From JBGSYJ01 sp041748075 (GTDB taxonomy: Bacteria > Acidobacteriota > Thermoanaerobaculia > Gp7-AA8), in the NCBI GenBank assembly GCA_041748075.1, contig JBGTDX010000116.1, positions 1-64,000 of the forward strand: a stretch of 64,000 nt of DNA. The letters run 5' to 3'. A program made the position numbers and the translations under genes. This document shows positions 53,606 through 61,453 of the stretch, piece after piece. The notes beneath the pieces were generated by a model. The model searched no databases. It saw nothing but the letters and a program-made list of their open reading frames with translations, and had not been told where the DNA came from. Every line of letters begins with the position of its first letter. Position 1 is the first letter of the stretch.

Positions 53606-54598
53606 ATGAGAACCAGAAAAGCAGGACCGATTACGACAGCGCTGCTCGCGATAGTCCTTCTCGCGGGTTGTGGCTCGGGTGGTTTGGGAGACATTCTCGG
53701 CGGTGGAGGGAGCAGCCAGCCGTCATCATCAGGTGACCTTCGCGGCACAGTCGACTACGTCGATACACGCAGCCGCTTCGTCGACCTGACGAACGTCAGC
53801 AGCTACGACTCGCGTCTTCAGGACGGCTCTTCGCGCGGGCGCACCGCGCGGGTCTACTACGATGCGCAGACCCCCGTCGAGTACCAGGGGAGGACATATC
53901 GTCCCGAGGATCTCGATCGGGGCGACGAGATTGCGGTCAGGCTCGATCAGTCCGGCAGTCAGTCCGGCAATCAGTTGATGGCACGTTCGATGACGGTCCT
54001 GTACAACTCTGCTGCAGGCTCGGGAGCCGGTTCTGGTACGGGAGCATACAACTCGACTGTCCGCGGAACCGTGCGGTACCTCGACGTCAATCGCAGAACG
54101 ATCGAAATCGACCGAGGCTCCAGCGGAGGCGTGGTCGTAGTCGATTACGACGCGAACACGCAAGTCAACTACAACAACAGGCAGTACCGTACCCAGGACA
54201 TTCAACGCGGTGATGAGGTCGAGGTCGTCGTCCGGGATCTCGGCAGCGGCCGGATGATGGCGCAGCGGATTGACGTGATCCGCAGTGTCAGCGACGGGGG
54301 ATCAGTCGGCGGAACCACGCAGTCGAATCTTCGAGGGACCGTTCGATACGTCGACGCCAGCCGTCGAACGATTGAGCTCGAGCAGGCGAGCTGGGCTTCT
54401 GGATTCGTAACGGGCGGCTCGAACACCAGCACCGTTCTGCTCCAGTATGACAACAACACCATGGTCGAGTACCAGGGAAGACTCTCGCCGCCGACGAACC
54501 TCGAGCGGGGTGACGTGGTCGATGTTCAGGTCCGGCGATCAGGCTCCACCCACCTTGCCGACCGCATCATCCTCGTGCGGAACGTTCGAGACTTCTAG
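53606..54598 (+). CDS. lipoprotein with three tandem beta-rich repeats (DUF5666-like)
   Basis: A 330-residue lipoprotein: signal MRTRKAGPITTALLAIVLLAGC (lipobox LAGC), Gly/Ser-rich linker, then three repeats of about 80-90 residues at about 44-133, 150-226 and 241-325. Each repeat follows the scheme (L/V)RGTVxYxDxxxRxxxL/I, YDxxTxVxYxxRxY and RGDxxxVxVR, ending with MARSMTV, MAQRIDV or LADRIIL. This is the pattern of DUF5666-like small beta-barrel repeats. AGGAGG precedes the start, 64 bases after the third AIM24 gene, so it is likely the last gene of that operon. Function unknown. Confidence 0.8.
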   Translation: MRTRKAGPITTALLAIVLLAGCGSGGLGDILGGGGSSQPSSSGDLRGTVDYVDTRSRFVDLTNVSSYDSRLQDGSSRGRTARVYYDAQTPVEYQGRTYRPEDLDRGDEIAVRLDQSGSQSGNQLMARSMTVLYNSAAGSGAGSGTGAYNSTVRGTVRYLDVNRRTIEIDRGSSGGVVVVDYDANTQVNYNNRQYRTQDIQRGDEVEVVVRDLGSGRMMAQRIDVIRSVSDGGSVGGTTQSNLRGTVRYVDASRRTIELEQASWASGFVTGGSNTSTVLLQYDNNTMVEYQGRLSPPTNLERGDVVDVQVRRSGSTHLADRIILVRNVRDF

Positions 54599-54623
54599 CA
54601 CCACCTGCGAAATTCCGTCGCAC

Positions 54624-54647
54624 ATGCCCGGCCGTCAGGCCGGGCAT
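54624..54647. terminator. perfect 10-bp hairpin after the repeat lipoprotein gene
   Basis: Arms ATGCCCGGCC and GGCCGGGCAT are perfectly complementary around GTCA, 26 bases after the stop codon. No T-run follows, so it is at best a weak intrinsic terminator. The ATG of the truncated hemerythrin frame lies inside the left arm. Confidence 0.5.
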
Positions 54648-55019
54648 AACCTGCGCAACAGTGAGAAGAAGCAGCTCGCTGCGACGATCTGTCTCGAGCT
54701 GACCGTCCACGCGAAAGCGGAGGAAGAGATCTTCTATCCCGCTGCCCGGAGCGTGCTCAAGGATGAGGACCTCGTCGACGAAGCCGATGTCGAGCATGCG
54801 AGTGCGAAGGACCTGATCGCGCAGATCCAGAGCTCTTCGCCGTCGGACGACCACTTCGATGCGAAGGTCAAGGTGCTCGGTGAGTACATCGATCACCACG
54901 TCAAAGAGGAAGAAGGCGAGATGTTTCCTAAAGTGCGGAAGGCCAAGTTGGATACGGCCGCCGTCGGTGCCCGCCTCGCGGCGAGAAAAGCAGAGCTGAT
55001 GCGCAAAGGCGCCCGCTGA
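54624..55019 (+). pseudogene. hemerythrin-like (HHE) protein, 5'-truncated
   Basis: From SEKKQLAATICLELTVHAKAEEEIFYPAARSVLKDEDLVDEADVEHASAKDLIAQI onward the frame matches small HHE-domain hemerythrins: HAKAEEEIFYP, VEHASAKDLI and IDHHVKEEEGEMFPKVRKAKLD supply iron ligands. The usual N-terminal helix with the first ligand histidine (LLxxDHxxVxxLF) is absent; upstream sequence is the 3' end of the lipoprotein gene and a hairpin. The only in-frame ATG (54624) lies in that hairpin with no ribosome-binding site. The gene has lost about 30 codons at its 5' end and is probably non-functional. Confidence 0.65.
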
Positions 55020-55086
55020 CCTCGGCTGGATCCTGAGACCCGTCAGTACGCAATCGCTTGAAGAGCCGGACTCAATGTAGAAACAC

Positions 55087-55168
55087 GTCATCCTGAGCGA
55101 AGCGAAGGTTCTCCTGGAGAGGATCGAGCACCGCAAGACGAGATCCTTCGCTTCGCTCAGGATGACAG
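55087..55168. repeat. interspersed palindromic element, copy 5
   Basis: TCATCCTGAGCGAAGCGAAG in the left arm and CTTCGCTTCGCTCAGGATGA in the right arm. It sits between the hemerythrin remnant and the convergent SRPBCC gene. Confidence 0.85.
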
Positions 55169-55184
55169 CGGCTGCACCATCGGT

Positions 55185-55739
55185 TCACTGCCCGCTGAAT
55201 CGTTTCCGCAGGTTGGGAAGTACGAACGTTCCCCACGCCTTCTCGAAGTACGCTCGCGTTTTCAGCCAGTCTGCGCTTCGGCCCCATCCATCATGGTCGA
55301 GCGTGACCTTCGTCTGTTTTTCGCCAAGGCTGTGAAAACGAACTGTGACATGAGTTCGCTGCTTCCGGATCTCCGGAATGCTCGGCGGGGCATTCCAGGT
55401 GAACGACAACATCGATTCCTCTTCGAACGCGAGAACGATCGAGCCTTCGCTGCCGCGGCTGCCTTCCGGCACAGTTGGATCGAAGTAGACCTCGAATGGT
55501 CCGCCCACCTCCAGTCGCATGTTCACCTCCGGCGCGATGAACGAACGAAGGCCCTCCTCCGTCGTCCATGCCTTCCAGACTTCGGCCACTGGCGCATCGA
55601 CGGTCGTCTCGAGGTGAACCGGACCCGAGTCAGCGGTGGTCGAGGCGGAGAGCGCGCTCGCAACAACAAAAGTCACGACCAGGCCGCAAACGATACTGCG
55701 TGCGCGCTTCGGTTGCGAGCATTTCGGGTGCTCTTTCAT
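55185..55739 (-). CDS. exported SRPBCC (AHSA1-like) domain protein
   Basis: About 184 residues from ATG 55739, which overlaps the stop of the upstream SRPBCC gene. A signal or membrane anchor (SIVCGLVVTFVVASALSAS) is followed by an AHSA1-type START fold: VHLETTVDAPVAEVWKAWTTEEGLRSFIAPEVNMRLEVGGPFEVYFDP, MLSFTWNAPPSIPEIRKQRTHVTVRFHSL, TKVTLDHDGWG and WLKTRAYFEKAWGTFVLPNLRKRF. SRPBCC proteins bind hydrophobic ligands; an exported AHSA1-like protein is less common. Last gene of an ArsR-SRPBCC-SRPBCC operon. Confidence 0.88.
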   Translation of the reverse strand: MKEHPKCSQPKRARSIVCGLVVTFVVASALSASTTADSGPVHLETTVDAPVAEVWKAWTTEEGLRSFIAPEVNMRLEVGGPFEVYFDPTVPEGSRGSEGSIVLAFEEESMLSFTWNAPPSIPEIRKQRTHVTVRFHSLGEKQTKVTLDHDGWGRSADWLKTRAYFEKAWGTFVLPNLRKRFSGQ

Positions 55740-56218
55740 GATGCCTCCTGTTCCGTCGCAGCTCCGGCGGCCCTGCCAAAGCAACTACCGAACACATACA
55801 CCCAGCCGTGCGCGTAGCCGGCTCGCAGGACGGGACCCTCGATCCCTGCCCTCTCCCATCCGCGGTGTTCGAGGGCGACGCGCGTATCGGGGCCAGAGGG
55901 CGTGAACCGGACTTCCACTTCCTGCGCTCCTTCCGGATCCCGTCCCGGGTGCCATGTGAACGCCACCCGTGTATGGGGTTGCCAAACGACGATCGTTCCC
56001 CAGACATGACGCCGTCCATCCTCGAGCTGCTCGTAAATTTCTCCGCCGCTACGGCCGTCGAAGTGGAGGGCGGCCCTCCCATGTTCGAGCGAGTAGGTGT
56101 CGAGCGGCCACCAGGTTGCCATCTCTTCCGTGAAGAGCCGGAATGCGTCCTCGACACTGCGCGGAACCGTCAGCTCCATCACAATCGGTGCGAGGCTGTC
56201 AGCGCTTTGATCGGACAT
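55736..56218 (-). CDS. SRPBCC (AHSA1-like) domain protein
   Basis: A 160-residue cytoplasmic protein from MSDQSADSLAPIVMELTVPRSVEDAFRLFTEEMATWWPLDTYSL, with GGEIYEQLEDGRRHVWGTIVVWQPHTRVAFTWHPGRDPEGAQEVEVRFTPSGPDTRVALEHRGWE, the normal AHSA1/CalC core. It overlaps the ArsR gene by 20 bases and the exported homologue by four, a usual layout in which an ArsR-type repressor controls SRPBCC genes. No ligand can be inferred. Confidence 0.9.
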   Translation of the reverse strand: MSDQSADSLAPIVMELTVPRSVEDAFRLFTEEMATWWPLDTYSLEHGRAALHFDGRSGGEIYEQLEDGRRHVWGTIVVWQPHTRVAFTWHPGRDPEGAQEVEVRFTPSGPDTRVALEHRGWERAGIEGPVLRAGYAHGWVYVFGSCFGRAAGAATEQEAS

Positions 56219-56543
56219 TGGGCTTTCTCCTTTTCCCTTGCTGGACCTCGGGAACGGCGGCGGTGGTGTAGGCACGGAGGATCTCGCCCCAGAAGCTCTC
56301 GAGGTACCGTCGCAGTTCCTCCAGGCCCTCCGGCTTCGCGCGATAAATTCTCCGCGTCCCCATGGCTGTTTCCGCTACCAGGCTGGCATCCTTCAGAACC
56401 TTCAGATGCTGCGATACGGCCGCCCTGCTGACGGGCAGATGTTCCGCGATTTCGCCGACGGCTGCCGGGCCGGCCTTCAGCAGTTCGAGGATGGACCGCC
56501 GGGTGGGGTCGGCGAGTGCGGTGAGTACATCAGGGTAAGTCAT
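56199..56543 (-). CDS. ArsR-family transcriptional regulator
   Basis: A 114-residue winged-helix protein: LTALADPTRRSILELLKAGPAAVGEIAEHLPVSRAAVSQHLKVLKDASLVAETAMGTRRIYRAKPEGLEELRRYLESFW. The usual metal-binding ELCVCDL cysteines are absent, so it belongs to the metal-independent group that accompanies SRPBCC genes. It leads the three-gene operon and probably regulates it. A near-palindromic ACTTACGGTAAGCTATGACT region lies just before its start (about 56538-56560) and could be its operator. Confidence 0.92.
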   Translation of the reverse strand: MTYPDVLTALADPTRRSILELLKAGPAAVGEIAEHLPVSRAAVSQHLKVLKDASLVAETAMGTRRIYRAKPEGLEELRRYLESFWGEILRAYTTAAVPEVQQGKRRKPNVRSKR

Positions 56544-56607
56544 AGCTTACCGTAAGTATCGGCTTACGGAGCTGGGATGTCAAGGGTCTGGGGAGGACGC
56601 CCCGAGA

Positions 56608-57627
56608 TCAGGAGGAGGGCTTGTACTTCTGAACGATCATGGTTTCGTCTGAATCCAGCATGTCCCCGTGGCCGAGGCTCGCGTCGAGGGACTTTTCCTG
56701 TTCTTTCGAAGTGACGACCGTCGCCTCGCCAATCTCCGGCTCGGTCGCCTCCTGAATTTCGAAGCGGCCCACGATGACTGTGACGTTGTCGGATCCACCG
56801 CCACGCAAGGCGGCGTCCACCAGGGCCTGAGCGGCAGTCTCCACGGTACCATTGCCGGCAAGCTGCCCGATCTCCTCGTCGGTCACGTGTTTGAACAGGC
56901 CGTCGGTGCAAAGAACGATCGTGTCGCCGCTTTCGAGCGCCAGCATGTAGGAGAGCACTTCAGGGTCGTCGCTCCCGCCGACCACGCTCGCGAGAACATT
57001 GTGATAGCGCGAACCTTCGGCAGCGGTGCGGGTGAGCACTCCCTGATCGATCAGCATCTGCGCAAATGTCTGATCCTTCGTTACTGCCCGGGCTACGCCC
57101 TTGCTCACCAGGTAGCAGCGGCTGTCTCCTACATGTCCGATGTAAGCCCGATTTCCGAGGGTGTAGGCCATCGTGAGCGTCGTGGCCCAGCCCTTGAGCG
57201 CAGGATTGGTCTGCCCTTCTTCGAGGAGCCGGGCATGAGCCTGCACGATCGCCTTAGTGAATTCGTTGAGAAGATCCTGTTCGAGGGAAACGCCTCTCTT
57301 GGTCAGCTGCATCGCGGCGGTGATGTGAGTAATCATCGTTTCGACGGCAATGGCGCTTGCCTGATCGCCGGCGAGCGTGCTGCCGACCCCATCCGCGACG
57401 ACGAGCAGGTAGCCTGCGGGGCCCTTTCCTACGTTTCGGGTTCTTTCGGTTTCGAGGCTGGTGCTCCTGACTTTGAGAACGCGCTGAATCTCCCCGACGA
57501 GGAACTGGTCGGCATTCTTTTCGCGTTTGAGTCCGACATGAGTGACGCCATGGGCTTCGAAGGGTCGCCGAGCCGTGGTGGCCGGAGCATTCTGCCGTAG
57601 CGTTCGCGTATCCACGGAGGAGATCAT
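56608..57627 (-). CDS. PP2C-family serine/threonine protein phosphatase
   Basis: A 339-residue soluble PP2C (Stp1-type). Metal-binding motifs: GLKREKNADQFLV, VVADGVGSTLAGDQAS, ATTLTMAYTLGNRAYIGHVGDSRCYLV, DTIVLCTDGLFKHVTDEEI and GGGSDNVTVIVGRFE. Its 5' end lies about 100 bases from the divergent kinase-TPR gene, so kinase and phosphatase may act on shared phosphoproteins. The C-terminal tail with several Ser/Thr/Asp residues (SLDASLGHGDMLDSDETMIVQK) is outside the catalytic core. Confidence 0.93.
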   Translation of the reverse strand: MISSVDTRTLRQNAPATTARRPFEAHGVTHVGLKREKNADQFLVGEIQRVLKVRSTSLETERTRNVGKGPAGYLLVVADGVGSTLAGDQASAIAVETMITHITAAMQLTKRGVSLEQDLLNEFTKAIVQAHARLLEEGQTNPALKGWATTLTMAYTLGNRAYIGHVGDSRCYLVSKGVARAVTKDQTFAQMLIDQGVLTRTAAEGSRYHNVLASVVGGSDDPEVLSYMLALESGDTIVLCTDGLFKHVTDEEIGQLAGNGTVETAAQALVDAALRGGGSDNVTVIVGRFEIQEATEPEIGEATVVTSKEQEKSLDASLGHGDMLDSDETMIVQKYKPSS

Positions 57628-57724
57628 ATCTCCTAATTTTCATCTCGTGTAGCCCACCGCGACCGGATTACAGATTTGCCCGGTCACTCCGCGCCTGCTG
57701 TCTGCCATATGATTGCCGTTATCG

Positions 57725-60007
57725 ATGGGAACGCGAGACTTCTCGAATCGGAAGCTCGGCCACTACCGCATCCTCGAGCCGCTTGGTTCCGGGGGCATGG
57801 GGGACGTTTTTCTGGCGATGGACGATCGCCTCGGCCGAAAAGTGGCGCTCAAAGTGATCGGGGCTGCCCAGTCGGCCAGCCCCACAGCGCGCAAAAGACT
57901 TCGGAGGGAGGCACGGGCCGCTGCTGCCATCGATCATCCGGGCGTCTGCACGATCTATGAGGTTTCTGAAGAGGGCGGCGAGTCGTATATCGCGATGCAG
58001 TACGTCGAAGGGGAGTCGCTCGCGGAGCGATTGCGGCGCGGTCCAATGACGCACTCCGAAATCCGGACCGTGGCCCGGCAGATCGGCGAAGCGCTCGCCG
58101 CTGCCCATGACCGCGGCGTGCTTCACCGTGACATCAAGCCGCAGAACATCATGCTCACTCCCTCGGGCCGTGTCGTCGTTCTCGATTTCGGGTTGGCCAG
58201 TTTCACGCAGAACGAGGAGCTGTCGCGATTGACCCTGACGGGTCAGGTCGTCGGAACTCCCAGCTACATGTCTCCGGAGCAGCTCAGCGCCGGCGATCTC
58301 GACCATCGCTCCGACATTTTCAGTTTCGGTGTATTGCTGTATGAGCTGCTCACCTCACGCTGTCCGTTCAGTCGCCCGTCGGTGACGGCCACGATCGCCG
58401 CGGTACTGTTCGAGCATCCGGGTCTGGCAGACATTCCTGTCGAGTGGCAACCGCTCGTGAATCGGGCTCTCTCGAAGGAACGTGGGAAGCGATTCGGTGA
58501 CATGACGGAGCTTCTTCGGGAGCTGGACTCACTCAGTGAATGGGAACGGCTCGGAGATGCCGGTAACAAGACGACTGCAGCGATGGAGCTCCGGCGGCCT
58601 GAACCGGTTCGTGACGGGCCGTCCAGCTCGGCGGCCAGGTCGGCGATCGCGGTGATGCCGTTCGCAGCGGATCCCCACCTGGACGAGTCGGAATACGCCG
58701 CCGAGTCGTTGACCGATACCGCCATTGACGCGCTTTCGCGAGTCCCAGGCCTGAGGGTCATGGCCAGAAGTACGGTATTCCGCTATCGAGGCGATCCCGA
58801 TCCTGAGACGTTCGGCCGGAGCCTGAATGTGGCTTCGGTACTCGCGGGGGATCTGCAGCGACGCGCCGGGCGCATCGTGCTTCATATGGAACTGGTGAGT
58901 GTCGAGAGTGGCGAGCGATTATGGAGCAGGAGACTCGAGCAGCCGGAATCGGAGGCCTCCGGGCTTCACGACTTGGTCGGAGCCGCGGTCGCGAGTCATT
59001 TCGGCGTGGCCGAGAACTCTACCGACCTCAAGGCGCCTCCGAGCCGTGACCCGGAAGCGTTTCGTCATTATCTCGTTGGAAGGCATCAATGGAACCGCCG
59101 TACAGGACCTGCGACCAGGATCGCGATCCAGAGCTTTCAGAAAGCAATCGATCTCGATCCGCTGCTGGCGCCGGCCTACGTAGGACTTGCCGATGCACTC
59201 TCTTACATGGGATTTCTCGAGGTGATGCTTCCCACCGCCGTGTTTCCGCGCTCGCGTGCGGCGGCAGAGCAAGCGCTGTCGCTCGAGCCCGAGTCGGGCG
59301 AAGCGTTGACCTCGCTTGGATTGGTGAGTGCCTACCATGACTTCCAGTTCGAGCGCGCCAGCGCGTTCTACCGGCAGGCCCTCGCAGCCAACCCGAACTA
59401 CGGAGTTGCCCATCACTGGTACGGACTGCTTCTGGTATTTCACGGAGACATCGAGGAGGGCGCGAAAGAGATCGAGAAGGCGAGGAAGCTCGATCCGTTG
59501 AACCCGATTCTCAATGTGGCGACGGCGTTCCCTCATTACTACAGGCGGGAGTTCGGCGAGGCGATAGCGATCTATCGCAATCTGCTCGATCTGGAGCCCA
59601 ATTTTATGCCGTTGCGGAACTACCTCGGTGCCACGCTCTCGATCGCTGGCCAGCCGGAAGAGGCCGTCGAGCACTGCAGAATTGCACTCGACCTCGGCGG
59701 GGGCTCCACGATCGCATCCGCGTCACTTGGCTTCGCTCTGGCGAGACTCGGGGAGGAGAACGAAGCGCGAGAGCTGCTCGGTTCACTCGAGAGGGCACGT
59801 GCGACCCGGTACTCTTCGGCATTTGCTCCGGCGGTGATTCATGCAGGGCTCAACGAAATCGATGCGTCCATCGAGTGGTTGAATGTCGCGCTCGAGGAGC
59901 GCTGCCCATGGCTGCTTACCACCCGCATGGATTCGCGCTTCGATGCATTGCGGGGCGATCCCAGGTTCGACGACTTCCTCCGCCGGGTGGGATTCTGGAA
60001 CTTGTGA
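57725..60007 (+). CDS. serine/threonine kinase with TolB-like and TPR domains
   Basis: A 760-residue protein from ATG 57725. The kinase has GSGGMG at 21-26, lysine 43 in ALKV, HRDIKPQN, DFGLASF and SYMSPEQLSAGDLDHRSDIFSFGVLLYELL. A TolB-like segment follows (SAIAVMPFAADPHLDESEYAAESLTDTAIDALSRVPGLRVMAR ... SVLAGDLQRRAGRIVLHMELVSVESGERLWSRRLE), then TPRs (about 450-750), ending FDALRGDPRFDDFLRRVGF. The layout equals the kinase at 18884, a second paralogue. It is soluble. The PP2C gene divergent from it is a likely opposing enzyme. Confidence 0.92.
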   Translation: MGTRDFSNRKLGHYRILEPLGSGGMGDVFLAMDDRLGRKVALKVIGAAQSASPTARKRLRREARAAAAIDHPGVCTIYEVSEEGGESYIAMQYVEGESLAERLRRGPMTHSEIRTVARQIGEALAAAHDRGVLHRDIKPQNIMLTPSGRVVVLDFGLASFTQNEELSRLTLTGQVVGTPSYMSPEQLSAGDLDHRSDIFSFGVLLYELLTSRCPFSRPSVTATIAAVLFEHPGLADIPVEWQPLVNRALSKERGKRFGDMTELLRELDSLSEWERLGDAGNKTTAAMELRRPEPVRDGPSSSAARSAIAVMPFAADPHLDESEYAAESLTDTAIDALSRVPGLRVMARSTVFRYRGDPDPETFGRSLNVASVLAGDLQRRAGRIVLHMELVSVESGERLWSRRLEQPESEASGLHDLVGAAVASHFGVAENSTDLKAPPSRDPEAFRHYLVGRHQWNRRTGPATRIAIQSFQKAIDLDPLLAPAYVGLADALSYMGFLEVMLPTAVFPRSRAAAEQALSLEPESGEALTSLGLVSAYHDFQFERASAFYRQALAANPNYGVAHHWYGLLLVFHGDIEEGAKEIEKARKLDPLNPILNVATAFPHYYRREFGEAIAIYRNLLDLEPNFMPLRNYLGATLSIAGQPEEAVEHCRIALDLGGGSTIASASLGFALARLGEENEARELLGSLERARATRYSSAFAPAVIHAGLNEIDASIEWLNVALEERCPWLLTTRMDSRFDALRGDPRFDDFLRRVGFWNL

Positions 60008-60061
60008 GGATGGAGTCCTCTACGGAGCAATAAAGAATCCGTCCGACGATCGATCTCCTCA

Positions 60062-60610
60062 CTACGGACTCGTCTCCCACATACCGCGCCGGTTCATGCG
60101 GGCTTCACGCTCGTAGTTCTCGAAGAGCTCCCGGTGTCTGAATCGAAACTTTCGATAGTTCCGGCCGTGCCCCTGCCGGATGATCTCACCGTTGACGAAC
60201 ATGCAGTCCTTCGTGCGGTACACGTAGGCGAGTCTGCGGCGATACTTGTCGTGCGAGCCCTGGGCCGGGTCCATCTCGAGATAGACCTCCGAGTCCGCGA
60301 GCATGGAACGGACGAACTGTTGCGCCTCGACTCCACCCGGCTCTGCCCGCCGGTAGGGGCCATCGATTTCGGGTGCATCGACGCCGATCAGCCGGACGGT
60401 CACTGGCTTGCTGCCCGGTACCCGCACGACGATCGTGTCCGCGTCGCTCACATGCGCGACACGGTAGGGCCCCTCCGTTCCGGCGTCGCAACTCATGGTT
60501 GGAGTTTTGCGGCTCGCCGAGGCGACCATGGGGTCTTCGCACGCCGTGAGCAGGGAGAGGATCAGAAGAGGAAATACTCTTGCGGAGATGAAGGACGTCG
60601 CCGATCGCAA
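60062..60610 (-). CDS. thermonuclease (SNase-like) lipoprotein
   Basis: About 182 residues with TTG start at 60610, just after the stop of the Uma2 gene and preceded by GGAG. The lipoprotein signal is SATSFISARVFPLLILSLLTAC. The staphylococcal nuclease core follows: YRVAHVSDADTIVVRVPGSKPVTVRLIGVDAPEI, EAQQFVRSMLADSEVYLEMDPAQGSHDKYRRRLAYVYRTKDCMFVNGEIIRQGHGRNY. The active-site residues Asp (SDADT), Arg (VRLIGVDAPE) and the RRLAYV arginine are present. It should degrade extracellular nucleic acids. A longer upstream frame overlaps Uma2 and is unlikely to be used. Confidence 0.85.
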   Translation of the reverse strand: MRSATSFISARVFPLLILSLLTACEDPMVASASRKTPTMSCDAGTEGPYRVAHVSDADTIVVRVPGSKPVTVRLIGVDAPEIDGPYRRAEPGGVEAQQFVRSMLADSEVYLEMDPAQGSHDKYRRRLAYVYRTKDCMFVNGEIIRQGHGRNYRKFRFRHRELFENYEREARMNRRGMWETSP

Positions 60611-60612
60611 AA

Positions 60613-61170
60613 TCAGCTCCAGAGCGGCGCGAGCTCGATTGCTGCAGCTTCGAACGGCGGTGCGAAGACGGTCGCGTTGCCGGAGTGTTTTTCGAGCAAC
60701 ACCCATTGCAGGTCAACGGAGGCGAAAACCTCGAGCCTGCGATCGGCAGGGTGGATCAGCCATAGGTGGCTCACGCCAGCCTTCGCATACCGCGGCAGTT
60801 TGAGCTGCCGGTCGAAGCGCTCAGTCGAAGGGGAGAGAACTTCGCACAGCCAGTCGGGCGCGAGCGCCATCCCGGGAGCATCCGGAATCTCAGCCAGCCG
60901 CTCACGCCTCCAGCCGGCAATGTCGGGGACCAGAACGTCGCCTTCGAGATGAAGCTCCGGCTCGAAGAGAATCCACCATCCTCCCGGGCCGCTGCGCCCA
61001 CGATGAAATGCGTCGTTCAGATCCGAACCAAGTACGGTTGCGCTCGTGGCATGGCGCAGTGACGGCCGGGGAGATAGGTAAAGATCGCCGCCGACGAGCT
61101 CGGCGATCTTCATCTCGGGCGCCGCGATCACGTCGTCGTATACCGCGTTGCTCTTTGATTTTTCCGTCAT
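60613..61170 (-). CDS. Uma2 family endonuclease-like protein
   Basis: A 185-residue protein of the Uma2/DUF820 family: ELVGGDLYLSPRPSLRHATSATVLGSDLNDAF, WWILFEPELHLEGDVLVPDIAGWRRERL, PDWLCEVLSPSTERFDRQLKLPRYAKAGVSHLWLIHPADRRLEVF. The acidic residues of FEPELHLEGDVLVPDIAGW and the CEVLSPST glutamate match the PD-(D/E)XK nuclease core. Uma2 genes are widespread, often repeated in a genome, and mostly of unknown function. The last residues VFAPPFEAAAIELAPLWS recur as a fragment at 62490. Confidence 0.9.
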   Translation of the reverse strand: MTEKSKSNAVYDDVIAAPEMKIAELVGGDLYLSPRPSLRHATSATVLGSDLNDAFHRGRSGPGGWWILFEPELHLEGDVLVPDIAGWRRERLAEIPDAPGMALAPDWLCEVLSPSTERFDRQLKLPRYAKAGVSHLWLIHPADRRLEVFASVDLQWVLLEKHSGNATVFAPPFEAAAIELAPLWS

Positions 61171-61453
61171 ACACCGAGGCTACCTCGGAAATTGTCAGGA
61201 GCCGAGGAATATTGCGGTGAAAGAGCGCTGGTGTGGAGCTGCTCTACGTGCGGTAGAAAAGTCTGTGGACGCGGGCCGGGACACTCCTCACCCGATTGGT
61301 CTGGACTCGGGACGTGGGACCGTGTGACGACTCCTGTCCGAGCTTTGTGCCGGGCCGCGCAGCTTTCGGAAGACGTGGTCACTTGCAAATTCGTACTTCT
61401 CTGGGAGAGACTTCCCCGGCGCTCGTCCGCAAATTGCAACGGAGGAAAAACTC

